NCBI RefSeq assembly: GCF_035046485.1
Contig: NC_085137.1
Location: 40,045,155-40,109,154 of the forward strand
Length of the DNA: 64,000 bases
Reading direction: 5' to 3'
Source: Aedes albopictus
Taxonomy: Eukaryota; Arthropoda; Insecta; Diptera; Culicidae
Part shown: positions 34,390 to 45,045 of the stretch, one piece after another
Layout: every line of letters begins with the position of its first letter
How positions within the stretch are numbered: the first letter of the stretch is position 1
Notes under the pieces: generated by a model
Told to the model about the DNA's origin: nothing
Database searches by the model: none
The model's input: only the letters and a program-made list of their open reading frames with translations
Made by a program: the position numbers and the translations under genes

Positions 34390-34770
34390 CACAGACAAAC
34401 AGACATACTACTCAAATCGAAATCATCGCACGATTTAACGGTCATTTTGAAAATAACGTGTGGTTCGGACTGTGCTCGCATGTGTCATGGTGGCGCTGCT
34501 GTGCCTACATCACCTCTCAATTTTGGAGAGAAATGAACGCGACGCCGATCAATGTTTACATAAAATGACTCAATCATGAACCTTCATTCATGTTTTATGA
34601 ATCGATGACGCCACGGGGGAGTCGTCACCTGCAAAATTGTTACATCGAGCCGAGGGAAACAACACCTGCAAATGAATGCTTCGGATTGAGCATTATAGAG
34701 GGTGCTAGTGAGATGCCAAACGATGTTTTTGAAGCAATTTTCTTCGAAGTAATGTGTCTGTTTGTCTGTG
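34390..34770. mobile_element. CACAGACAAAC-type MITE, 381-bp form, copy 2
   Basis: Begins CACAGACAAACAGACATACT, ends ...GTCTGTTTGTCTGTG. 7-bp duplication ACCATAT at 34383-34389 and 34771-34777. Interior is the reverse complement of copy 1. Confidence 0.88.
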
Positions 34771-34909
34771 ACCATATACCATAAGCTTAATTTACCATAG
34801 ATGACCATAAATCAACATTACCGCATACACCGTTCGTTTTCCTTCCAGATTTACTGTTTTACTGTTCTCTAACTATTTGTCATGCAATGAATTGACTGAA
34901 AAACTGGAT

Positions 34910-35170
34910 AATAAATTGACCATATCATTTACTGTTTTGCGAAAAATTTGTTCGAGAAAACGAGCGATTTTTTATGGTAACCTATCTTAACCGCCTATTC
35001 AACATACTGTAATTTGGCAGATTACCATTTGTCAAACTGGCAAATCTGTACGTGGTATGGTTAGCTTACTGTTATCTCAGACAGTTTGAAAAACGGTTAA
35101 ATGACAATTGTTAATAGTCATCTACAGTATGAGAAACGCTGCATTTACAGTTCACGATTATGCGGGAATG
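34910..35170 (+). repeat. Diverged duplicated block, copy 2
   Basis: See 32205-32460. Confidence 0.55.
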
Positions 35171-36098
35171 CTTAGTTTGCAGAACCCAGTTATCTGGCTG
35201 GTGGGACATGGGAGCCTAAGCGTCAACTGTTAATGTAATCAGAGGCTACTCAGACTTAGACGAGTTTAGGTTAGTTTGGCTAGAACTGCCATTATCGAAG
35301 GAACATGACGAGATAATATAACATTATATGGTTTATCTAATGTAAAACAATACAACATAACAAAAGAGAACCATTCCAAAACCATGATTAAATTTATAAC
35401 CAGTAGTGAAATTACAATTAAAAACAATATATTTACGGTACATTTTATTGTTTGAAACCATACGTGTACCATACAATGTACGGTATATTAAAGCCCACGT
35501 ATCAGTATTTCGAACAATTCATTCACAATAAAATGTATGGTTTTGCAAAAAAATATATATGGAGAAAAATATTTTTTTATATTGTTACGATACTTAACAA
35601 CCCGTATAGTATATTGTAAAAATCTCATTTACAATTCACTGTATTGTGTCTAACATTACATCTTATTGTTTTTGTATTTTTTATTTTTACAGTGGTGTTT
35701 ATTGTAACAATATGGTTCTAAATAGTACTGTTACAATACAACATTCGGTTTTTCTACTGTATTTTTTATTCGGGTGACTACCTTATATTTTACTAACTTT
35801 GTGACGCAGTAGTTCACGATGATGTAGTAGCTCAAAACAGCAAACTAATTTCAATGTGTCATGATAATCTCGCAGAAAAGTGTTTCGAACCGGAGGTTGT
35901 TTACAAGGCTTTTTAGATAACTTTTGGTATTGAGCATTATTTGTCATCTCGAAGTTATCAGGCTTCTATGTACCACCGTAATAATTAAAGAAATAGCCTG
36001 AAATTCTTCAGTTTGTTTGGATTCCTGACTGCCGATTCCCACCAACGGGGCGTTAGTCGGAACTGAAGCTGGTCGAATTCCGGTGGAGTCAGAGAAAA
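35171..36098. other. AT-rich spacer, no gene
   Basis: Repeated short words such as ATTGTAACA and ACAATATGG, no coding evidence. Confidence 0.35.
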
Positions 36099-36105
36099 GC
36101 TTTAG

Positions 36106-36359
36106 CACAGACAAACAGACGTATTACTCGGAACAAATTGCGATAAAAATCATCGCCACGAAAACATAATCGCCCAATGCTAACCAGGCTGTGTTACGCA
36201 AACCACTCAGTAGGTGGCAGTAGTGAGCAAACGTCAAACAGGAACAAAAACGATGCGAGCGCCGTAACCGAGCGAATTGCGAACTACAAAATATTTAAAC
36301 TGATCGTGTAAAAGGGTAACGATGAGATGTGAGTAGAGTGAGACGTCTGTTTGTCTGTG
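36106..36359. mobile_element. CACAGACAAAC-type MITE, 254-bp form, copy 1
   Basis: Same terminal repeat as the 381-bp form but an unrelated interior. 7-bp duplication GCTTTAG at 36099-36105 and 36360-36366. Twin at 60505-60758. Confidence 0.88.
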
Positions 36360-36366
36360 GCTTTAG

Positions 36367-37745
36367 TCTGAAGCTCCTGATTCAACACTGACTACATATT
36401 AAATTCATGTGTTGTTGATACAGTCAACAACTCTCTACCCTCCCTGACATCCAGGCCTCTCAGTAACGTACAATATCCTTCATTATCTACACCACCATCC
36501 AACTACATTCCCTCATATCCCAGCATGCAGCATCAGAACTAAATACATGGACATTCTAAGGGAACGTATGATATTTAGTGGGTATTCTGGATAAGAATCT
36601 TGTTGCTGTCTAGTATCTGTGAGGAAAATTCTGGCAGAAATATATATATTTTTTTAGTCATGAGCTTTAGGAGATATGAGAGATTGGTAGTTAGGAATTT
36701 AGGATGATTTCAGGGAGTATTTTTTGAGATAATTGATGAGGGAATTCAAAAGGAAATTAATACTGAGAAATTTTAATTGCTAGTTTTACATGACACAATC
36801 ATGATTGCTTCATGCGCACAAATTTACGCGCCTTTTTTATGCCGTGGAACTCTCGGGTTATACAGATCCTTGTGCAATTCTGGGGAAACTTCCGGACGAT
36901 TCATGGTCAGTTCCGTGAACCCTAAAATAAAAAGAAAAATGATAATTGTTTCAAAACTTAGGGTTCGTGCACCATACAAACCGCTTCACTTAGACGCGCT
37001 AAACCGCAGCAACGGCGCATCTGGTGAGGAATCGCCAGCTGAAATCCTGTTGGGTCATCACACGTCTTTGCAACTCCTTCGTCCACCCAGCAAGGTCAAA
37101 AGTTTAATTTACCTAAAATAAAACAAATGTTAAATAGTTTGAACAAATTGATTACTCAATACGTTATTTACCTACCGGAGCCACGAAGCCTAATTTTTTC
37201 ATGTTTTTATTATTTGAATAAACATTAGTTCGTTGCTCATAGCAACATTAGCAGAGTAGAGTGCAAGTATCATTATGCGAAGGTATTATAGTATTTTGGT
37301 CTAGTACTTCATGAACCCCGAAATTTCAAACCAATGTATGGGAGATGAACGACTTAATTAGGACTTTGATTTGAGGCCAACTTTGAGATCAACAGGTTTC
37401 AAAAAACCCCCCATAACGAAGAGAACAAAACTGCCGAAAATACGTAAGTTCCCCTACTATAGAGTCGAAATCAAACCTGTTTATCGATAGGCAACCAATC
37501 AATAGTCAACTCTAAAAATATACAATTCGTTCTTTCGTACTATATTATTCTTCGGATCGTGTTTTCTTAAAAACTAAAAGGTACAAATAATGTAAATGTA
37601 AGCTCACCATGTGATCTAGTTCTCATTAAAACTGAGACTCATCACATTGGCCAAACATAAAACTAAATGAACAACCATTCCACGTCTGAAAATCACTTTT
37701 TCAAGAGATCTTGTCATTTTTAAAGCCCCTATTGTCGACTTTCGA
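36367..37745. other. Intergenic sequence with repeat scraps
   Basis: About 37370-37450 is related to the 21683-21845 MITE. The frame at 36777-37121 lacks an ATG and has no recognised domain; I do not call it a gene. Confidence 0.35.
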
Positions 37746-38555
37746 TTAGTGTTTCACGATGAAGTTACTAGGAGGTGCTTTCACCACATCGCAATGCTTC
37801 TGATCGGTTTTCTTGAGGAACGCCAACGATAGGTTGGCGTGCTCTATATCCAGATAAGCTCTATTCATGTACACCTGGCGTGGATAGCGATCTCGGGTGA
37901 GGATCCACACGATCTCTGAAAATAGAAATGTTTATTGAGTCACACTGGGGGACATGAAAACTGTATTTGTAACAATTCTTACTTCCATTGAGCAGACCAA
38001 ATTCACTGCATGTAACTACCACCGCGTAGTGAAAGTAGTCGGTTCCGATTATATAGTAAGGAGCGTCGTTTTTCCCTACAAAATGAAACATTTATAATAC
38101 AAGAAGTCGCGTGTGTCGCTTACGCCCCTTACAGAAACAAACATAAAAAATACTCACAAGGTTGCGGAAATCGAACGTGCATACTTCCGGGGAACATCTG
38201 CTTGCCGTACCCTCGGACTCCAGTTTCTACCCCAGTTCTGCAAGGTTCAAATGGAAATTGATGAGCAAGTTTGTAGCTTGCCGTTTTCTTTACAATCCAA
38301 TCTTACATCTTGCTCTCGTGTCGGTTCATGATGGAGAGCGTTCCGTCGATTTTCTTGCTGTACTCCACCGTGTTGCATTTGCCGCCGATTTCGAATAGAT
38401 TGGGATATTTCTCCTGTTCATACCACAGGCCCAGAAAGGGGCCCGCTTTGAAGTTTGGCGTCACGGGAAAATGTGGACATTTGCCGAGCGATATGACTTG
38501 GCTCTCGGTGAACAGGGAGCAGGTGGATAGCAGCGCGAAGCTTACGATAAGATGA
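37746..38555 (-). CDS. Apolipoprotein-D-like lipocalin, first exon not resolved
   Basis: Minus-strand exons are 38555-38307, 38237-38158, 38075-37983 and 37915-37746, joined by 67-82 nt GT-AG introns whose phases all agree, giving 196 residues. The visible N-terminus is a secretory signal (LIVSFALLSTCSLF). Lipocalin signatures are present: FLGLWYEQEKYP (first conserved region, G-x-W), TDYFHYAVVVTC (second) and ILTRDRYP (third). Four cysteines (GKCP, GGKCN, VTCSE, KHCD) fit the two disulfides of the ApoD class. These secreted beta-barrel proteins bind small hydrophobic ligands; the ligand here is unknown. The start codon must lie in an upstream exon. One phase-compatible candidate donor is GTAAGG near 38624, but its ATG falls in a MITE. 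Confidence 0.9.
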
Positions 38556-38664
38556 CTAAAATTATTTAAATGTGTATTATTGATTGTTAATAAAAAAAAT
38601 AAAATAATATTGTGTTTGTGCCTTACGACAAGTGTTTTTTTTGTGTTTTTGCGTCGAAAGAACT

Positions 38665-38919
38665 CAGGCCAAACATATCTAAAGGTCCTATCTGCAGAAG
38701 AGAGGTTCTCTTTGGTTTCCCTCTCTTTCGTTAATATCTCAGCTGTTTATTTGACTTATGTTTGTCTCCTTGCATAGAACGATGGTCAAAACAATCGTCT
38801 TTTGATTTGTACTGCAAAAGTAGTTGAAAAGTGCACCATTACAATGCAATAATTGAAAGAGAAAGTGAACAAAGAGAGCCTCTCAAATGCAGATAGGACC
38901 TATTGAAATGTTTGGCCTG
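38665..38919. mobile_element. MITE (255 bp) upstream of the lipocalin
   Basis: Inverted ends CAGGCCAAACAT/ATGTTTGGCCTG with further matching (GGTCCTATCTGCA) inside, flanked by AACT at 38661-38664 and 38920-38923. Confidence 0.75.
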
Positions 38920-39032
38920 AACTCAAATTTAGATTGGCTGCATGCTTGGCTAATACCCAATTGTCCCGAGGTGCCCCTAAACCATGTTGTAGGGTAATTT
39001 TAGTCACAGGGTTCAAGCTTTTGTTGTGACAG

Positions 39033-39192
39033 TTCAAGCATAATTTTTCAAATCGACGTATCTAACTTTTTCACTGATCTGAGTAAATCCATGGTCAATG
39101 TTGACGACCATTTCAAGCATAATTTTTCAAATCGACGTATCTAACTTTTTCACTGATCTGAGTAAATCCATGGTCAATGTTGACGACCATTT
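39033..39192 (+). repeat. 79-bp tandem duplication
   Basis: The unit from TTCAAGCATAATTTTTCAAA to GTTGACGACCA is present twice head to tail, apparently without differences, so it is young. GATACGTC words recur several times in the following 300 bases. Confidence 0.85.
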
Positions 39193-39733
39193 CACTAAAA
39201 TAGTTTTTTATAAAAAGACTTTTCATAAATTTTTTCGTGCTTAACATCACCAGGGATATAGCACGCACTAGGTAAGAAACAAAACCTACTCATTCCATAT
39301 CATTTTCACACTGAATTTTGACAAAAATACACATACACCGGGTTGGTTAGAGATACGTCATGCCAGATACGTCGCTTTTGTATGGTACCAGTTTGGTGTA
39401 TCTGTTACTTTTGATTTTGGCTAGATACGTCGTTTGGTTTTCTCATATATCAAAACGGTGTATCTATCAGCAAAGTTGTAAACATCAAAATAGTTAGATA
39501 CGTCATTTTGAACAATATACTTAGTTAAACAAATTAAGCAATAAATCATCAAACAGTGATGTGGGTTCTTCAATTTGCTTTATGAATCATGCATGCAGCA
39601 GTTAACCCGGATTTGTTTACATTCTCGAGTTACGTCGGATTGAAAAGTTATGCTTGAGTTCTTCAAATAAACAAAACATCGGTGCTCCAAAATTTCGTTT
39701 ATTTTGCCGATTTTTAGCAAAAATTCCCTTAAA
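39193..39733 (+). promoter_or_regulatory. Upstream region of the second zinc-finger gene
   Basis: Contains four AGATACGTC-like words (about 39350-39510). Promoter function is only inferred from position. Confidence 0.3.
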
Positions 39734-41603
39734 ATGTCCAAAAAGAAGGAAGTTTCCGTTCTTCTCACCGTCGGTAAGTCACAATATGCTACAAACATTG
39801 AAAACATTCCACTAACATGCAACGACTCTTGCAGAACCCGAAAACCCCTTCGAATGCGCCGACATCAAAGACGAACCGCCGGACGACTTGATCCCGGAAC
39901 CGGATGCTTCCTTCCTGCACCACCATCCGACCCGTACGAACACTGCGGAAGTGGCAGTGCAAACAAACCGCCGCAAGATTATGAGCCGTGGCATCCAAGT
40001 GGATCTACAGCTGATCCCGAAGGAAGCACTGGGGAACGTTCAATCAGGGAGTTTTGTGGACGAGCCCCTGGGACCGCTGCTGGCCAAGGAAGCGTTCGAG
40101 AAACAGTGCCGCATCTGCTTGCGGCAGATGCCTAGTGCCAGTTTGGCTTACATTATGTTCGCACAGAAGACGAAAATCTTGGCCGCGCTGGGGATCAAGG
40201 TTTACCTGGGCGATACGTATCCGTTCATTTGTCGGACCTGCGCGAAGCTGGTGGACATGATATACGACTTCCGGAATACCTGCTTAAGGGCGAGGAACAT
40301 GCTGGCAAGCGAGCGGAAGGGGATTCCGGGGAAGGATTGGGATAGTGAAGAGAATTTGCGGTTGATCGAAAGCTGTCAGGTTCTACTGGATTCCCACCGG
40401 AATGACATCGATGCCGCCTATGAGGAATCGTCCTCGTTTTGCAAGGGGAAAACCAAACAAGATGATGTTCAAGTTAAACCGGATTCCATAGCGATGGTGA
40501 TGGTGGATCATGTAGACGCTCCTCCGGAGCCACCAACGTCGGAAGTAGACTGCGTTTCCCCTGAGGTCGACGAGCCAAGCAGCAGTTCCCGAGTCTTTGC
40601 GCTGAAAGTGGAACCTGTTCAGTCGGATCCTGGTAGCGACAGCCCCGTGGAGAACCATGGCGACGACACCGAGGATGAGGATTACGTTCCTCCGTCCGGG
40701 GAGGAACCGGAGGAGAAATTCGTTCCTAGTCCATCTCCACCGCCGAAAAAGAAGCGAATTCGTATTGTGACGAAACCGTACAAAAAGCGCCAGAAGAAGG
40801 AGAAACCGCCGAAAAAATGCGATGAGCTAGCGCTGGAAGATGCTCAGCAAGATGAAACGAAGGAGGACAAAAAGGAAAAAGATCAAAAAAGGTCACGTCG
40901 AGGTGCACTTTGTGATTTCTGCGGCGAGTGGGTCGAGTATCATACCGTAGAAAGCCATCAGAATCAGCATTTAGGTGAGTTTTCTAAACATTGTGCACTA
41001 ACTTTTGTCTGGAGTCCAGTTTCTCAAAGTACAAAGGATTACACTGTTGAAGTTAAATCACAATACTGTTTCCTTCCAGGTCTCAAACCATACGCTTGCC
41101 AAATGGTTGACTGCAACATGTCCTTCTACTGTCGCAATTTGCTAATGAAGCACATACGAAGGCAGCACAACGCCGATGGACCGGAGTATCAGTACTGCGA
41201 CATCTGTAAGCAACGGATCAAGGGCCCCAAGGCGGCCCTAACCAAGCACCAAAAGATTCACACCGAAGAGAAGCACTACGTTTGTTTGGTGTGCGGTAAG
41301 TTCTATGCATAATGGTGATTTCCTTCGAGTTGAACCAAAATCTAAATCATTCCAGGCAAAGGATTCACCACGCCGGGCTACCTGCGGCAGCACTCGAATA
41401 TCCACACCGACCTGATGCCATATGAGTGCAGTGTTTGCCGGCGGAAGTTCAACAACAAGTACAATATGCTGACGCATGAAAAGAAGCATTTCGCTAGGGG
41501 TGAGTCAATGGGATCTGGCAATGTGGTCAGTACGTCACCCCAATCCGAAGCGAACCTTTCCTCGGCGGAGATGTCACATTTTCAGGGGTATCCGGTGAGC
41601 TAA
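39734..41603 (+). CDS. ZAD-C2H2 zinc-finger protein (547 aa, four exons)
   Basis: Exons are 39734-39773, 39835-40974, 41080-41295 and 41356-41603. Introns of 61, 105 and 60 nt have GTAAGT or GTGAGT donors and CAG acceptors. The short first exon encodes MSKKKEVSVLLTV. A ZAD domain follows (CRICLRQ ... CRTCAKLVDMIYDF), then a long acidic linker, and a basic stretch PKKKRIRIVTKPYKKRQKK that is a likely nuclear localisation signal. Five C2H2 fingers follow: CDFC, CQMVDC, CDIC, CLVC (split by intron 3) and CSVC ending HEKKH. It is probably a nuclear DNA-binding regulator with unknown targets. Intron 2 has no stop and is a multiple of three. An alternative last intron (41500-41585) would change the C-terminus and end at 41650. 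Confidence 0.92.
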
Positions 41604-41650
41604 TCCTAGGAACGGGAGATTCCAAACGGGACGTATGCAAGCGTATTTAG

Positions 41651-42187
41651 GGTAAGTACAATGTGTAAATAGCAGCCATTATGTTAGTTGATAAGTTTTA
41701 AAGCAGAAAATATCGATATTTTACCGAATTATTATTATTATACAAGTTACTAGTTGTGAAATTCCTATTAGGTATTGCAATACCTATATAAGAAAGCGGT
41801 TTCTCCGAAATGTAGGTGTAGTATGCGTGATTATGAATCACTAGCAATATCGAGTTACCAAACAGTTATTACATAACAAGCATAAGCAACCTCGCTTCGA
41901 ATTCGCTTTAATTGTTTGGAGTGCCTTTAATCAATTATCGATCTCTTTGATCGTTCCGAAATCGAAAAAACGTATAGCAGAAACTTAATTGGTATATTGA
42001 GTCAATTATGATCAGAAGCGCGATCATGTCCAATGGCGTGGGTAAGAAAAATGTACCTATATCTGATTATGATCAAAAGTAAAGATATGTAGATTGCAAA
42101 AAAAAAACCCGAATGTAGCCATTCGATCAAGGGGGCGTGGTTTGGTATGATCAAAACAAAAGTAAAAATATAAATTACGTCAAGACC
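41651..42187. other. 3' flank of the zinc-finger gene, no other gene
   Basis: AT-rich; no AATAAA was clearly identified. Confidence 0.35.
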
Positions 42188-42191
42188 TGAA

Positions 42192-42612
42192 CTGCCCCCA
42201 CTCGCATAACAGTCCCATTTGCAAAAAGTAGGAATTGAGAAAACGGCATTTGAAGTTTGAAATCTTGTTTCCACATAAAACTTTGGAAAATCGACAAAAT
42301 TTGAAAAATATTTCGATCATCTCGAAACTTTCACAGATTGCTTTGCACATGAATATATAACTGTAAAAAATATTACAATCACTACAAAGTTGTTCAGTTT
42401 TGTGTTACGTAACACAAAAATCCATGATGGGACTGTTATGCGGGTACTTTTGGTATGGGACGCTCATAACTTGGTATTTTTTTCACACATTGGCATAAAT
42501 ATTCGTAATTTTTATTATTGTTTTTGGAAGTACATCAAAAATGATGACTATTCATAACGTTAACTCAAAAGTGATGGAAAGTCAAATGGGACTGTTATGC
42601 GAGTGGGGGCAG
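42192..42612. mobile_element. MITE (421 bp) with 4-bp target duplication
   Basis: The ends CTGCCCCCACTCGCATAACA are mirrored over about 30 bases, with TGAA at 42188-42191 and 42613-42616. The interior repeats the word GGGACTGTTATGCG. Confidence 0.82.
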
Positions 42613-42646
42613 TGAATTACCCTGCCCCTTTGGTCCCGAAAGGGGT

Positions 42647-43146
42647 NNNNNNNNNNNNNNNNNNNNNNNNNNNNNNNNNNNNNNNNNNNNNNNNNNNNNN
42701 NNNNNNNNNNNNNNNNNNNNNNNNNNNNNNNNNNNNNNNNNNNNNNNNNNNNNNNNNNNNNNNNNNNNNNNNNNNNNNNNNNNNNNNNNNNNNNNNNNNN
42801 NNNNNNNNNNNNNNNNNNNNNNNNNNNNNNNNNNNNNNNNNNNNNNNNNNNNNNNNNNNNNNNNNNNNNNNNNNNNNNNNNNNNNNNNNNNNNNNNNNNN
42901 NNNNNNNNNNNNNNNNNNNNNNNNNNNNNNNNNNNNNNNNNNNNNNNNNNNNNNNNNNNNNNNNNNNNNNNNNNNNNNNNNNNNNNNNNNNNNNNNNNNN
43001 NNNNNNNNNNNNNNNNNNNNNNNNNNNNNNNNNNNNNNNNNNNNNNNNNNNNNNNNNNNNNNNNNNNNNNNNNNNNNNNNNNNNNNNNNNNNNNNNNNNN
43101 NNNNNNNNNNNNNNNNNNNNNNNNNNNNNNNNNNNNNNNNNNNNNN
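42647..43146. other. Assembly gap (500 N)
   Basis: A run of exactly 500 undetermined bases, probably a fixed-size placeholder. Frames reported across it are meaningless. Confidence 1.
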
Positions 43147-43490
43147 ATGGACGCTTTCTGCCAACTGGTGTTGGAATTTTGTCGCACCGTATATCTGTAA
43201 CTTTTGATGTAGTGAACAGAATTCAATCAATTTAATACAAATCAGAATTCTGGCCATTCCATGTCGGCTGTCAAAATTTTAGCCTAATCTGTTTATTAGA
43301 AACCGAGTACCATATCGTCAAACTTGGTCATTTTGTATGAAATAGCACCGGTGGTCTTATTGTTTTGTCCGACACTGTATATCCGTTCAACAAAAATCCA
43401 ATTCATGGCACAAGCAATCAATTAACTGGCTTCTGTTTTGTTTGATATTCTTTAATATTATCACTAGCAGCTCAAGTTTGTTTGTATACG
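43147..43490. other. Sequence after the gap, no gene
   Basis: The first 40 bases continue a retroposon 5' end also seen at 50730-50760. The rest is unassigned. Confidence 0.4.
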
Positions 43491-43495
43491 TATTA

Positions 43496-44571
43496 GACTG
43501 GGTCAACAAAGTCGATTTTTCGGAACAAAGCTTTTTCGATTCATTTTAGAGCAACTGTGCAAAATTTGGGAGCGATTGGTTTACATCCCCGTATTCCGCA
43601 TTGCGATTGAAATTTGTATGGAATTTAGTATTGGAAAACGTGCTTTTTTTGCATTTTTCTCATAAATTGAAATTTTTCGTTTAAAACGATCTAACTAATG
43701 ACGATCTAACTAATGAAGTATTGCTTATCCAGAGAAATCATCCAACCTGGCGGAGTAAAGAAGACAAACTGTTGCGCACTTCAAAAAGTATGCATACAAC
43801 CTTGCAACAAAAATAAATAGTTGAAAATATAAATTATATTTAATGGCGTTCAGCTGCATACAAAAGTGCTAAAACTACACCTAATCTAGTTTAAAAATAA
43901 CTTACATGTTGTGGCAGCAATTGTAATTACATAAACCATAAATGAAACAATTGTCATTATTTTTGAATTTTATGGCAACCAAGTGAGTGAGAGCTTTTTA
44001 GCGTGGACCGAGCACTTTTGACGTTTGCGGAACGACTGCAGCGGTCGAAACCACCGCAACCCCGTTGGATTTTTTTTTCTATTTTACCGCAATATAGCCT
44101 AGGATATGTCGAAAAGCTTTGCCGAAGACCGCAAAGTGATCCGACACTTGTGAAAAAAGTTATAACGCACAGATTGTCCGGTGGTGCTAAACATTTAACA
44201 TGTAAAGGAATAACATCAACAATAAAATCTCAATTGTTGGCCTAAGTTATCAGGCGAATAACTTTTTCCGCAAGCGTCGGATCATTTTGCGGTCTTCGGC
44301 AAAGTTTTTCGGCATATCCTAGGCTGTACTTTGACGTAATTAGGTACATGGTATTAGACAAAAGAATTCAACTTATGAGTAAAATGTAAAAAATACGTTT
44401 TCCCATACTAACTTCCACACAAATTTCAATCGCAATGCGGAATACGGGGACGCAACCAATCGCTCCCAAATTTTGCACAGTTGTTTTGGACGCTAATATA
44501 GATTGAAAAAGCTTTGTTGATACGTTGATACGATCAAATTTAAAGTTTCTCCATACAACGTTGACCCACTC
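43496..44571. mobile_element. Long-inverted-repeat DNA element (1076 bp) with inner inverted repeat
   Basis: Outer arms start GACTGGGTCAAC and GAGTGGGTCAAC next to TA (43494-43495, 44572-44573), with strong matches over about 150 bases (GCAAAATTTGGGAGCGATTG, CCCGTATTCCGCATTGCGAT). An inner inverted repeat at about 44095-44325 (CTTTGCCGAAGACCGCAAA) suggests a second nested element. Confidence 0.78.
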
Positions 44572-44573
44572 TA

Positions 44574-45045
44574 GTGGTTATAATAGCAAATCCAGAGATT
44601 ATCCATCACTAGCTGTCCCGGCAAACTTTGTCTTGCCAAGCTGTGTTAGTTTGACAACTTTTGTGGGCATTGCTGCACTGTCGTTCTAAAAGCATATCTG
44701 TCCCATGTTGATTTTCAGCATTTTTCACTTTTTTCCTCCTATTAGTATACTAATTATATATAATTATATATAATTGTATGTGTACTTTTATGTAAACTTG
44801 TAAAAGTCCTTAGTTTGTTCTGAATTTTCGAAAACAAATACAAAGCCATATTGTGCCATTGTTGCATTTCCAATCATATCTGTCCCACTACAAGAAATAT
44901 AGTCAAAAACTGCGAAAAGTAAGCGTAGAAATTTCAAAATTGCGTTGTGTTTCACAGCATAACTGTCCCGCTGGGAAGTCGTTATTCAAAAATGAAATGT
45001 TTTTGTTTGCGTTAAAAAAGGAAACTTCACTGATTCCACTTCAGA
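44574..45045. other. Spacer, no gene
   Basis: Contains three ATAACTGTCCC or ATATCTGTCCC words, related to the interior of the 42192 element, and an AT dinucleotide-rich patch near 44750. Confidence 0.35.

Noticed and set aside
36777..37121. 114-codon frame
   Set aside because: No ATG start and no recognisable domain; surrounded by repeat scraps.
42582..43257. Frames spanning the N run
   Set aside because: They exist only because undetermined bases cannot encode stops.
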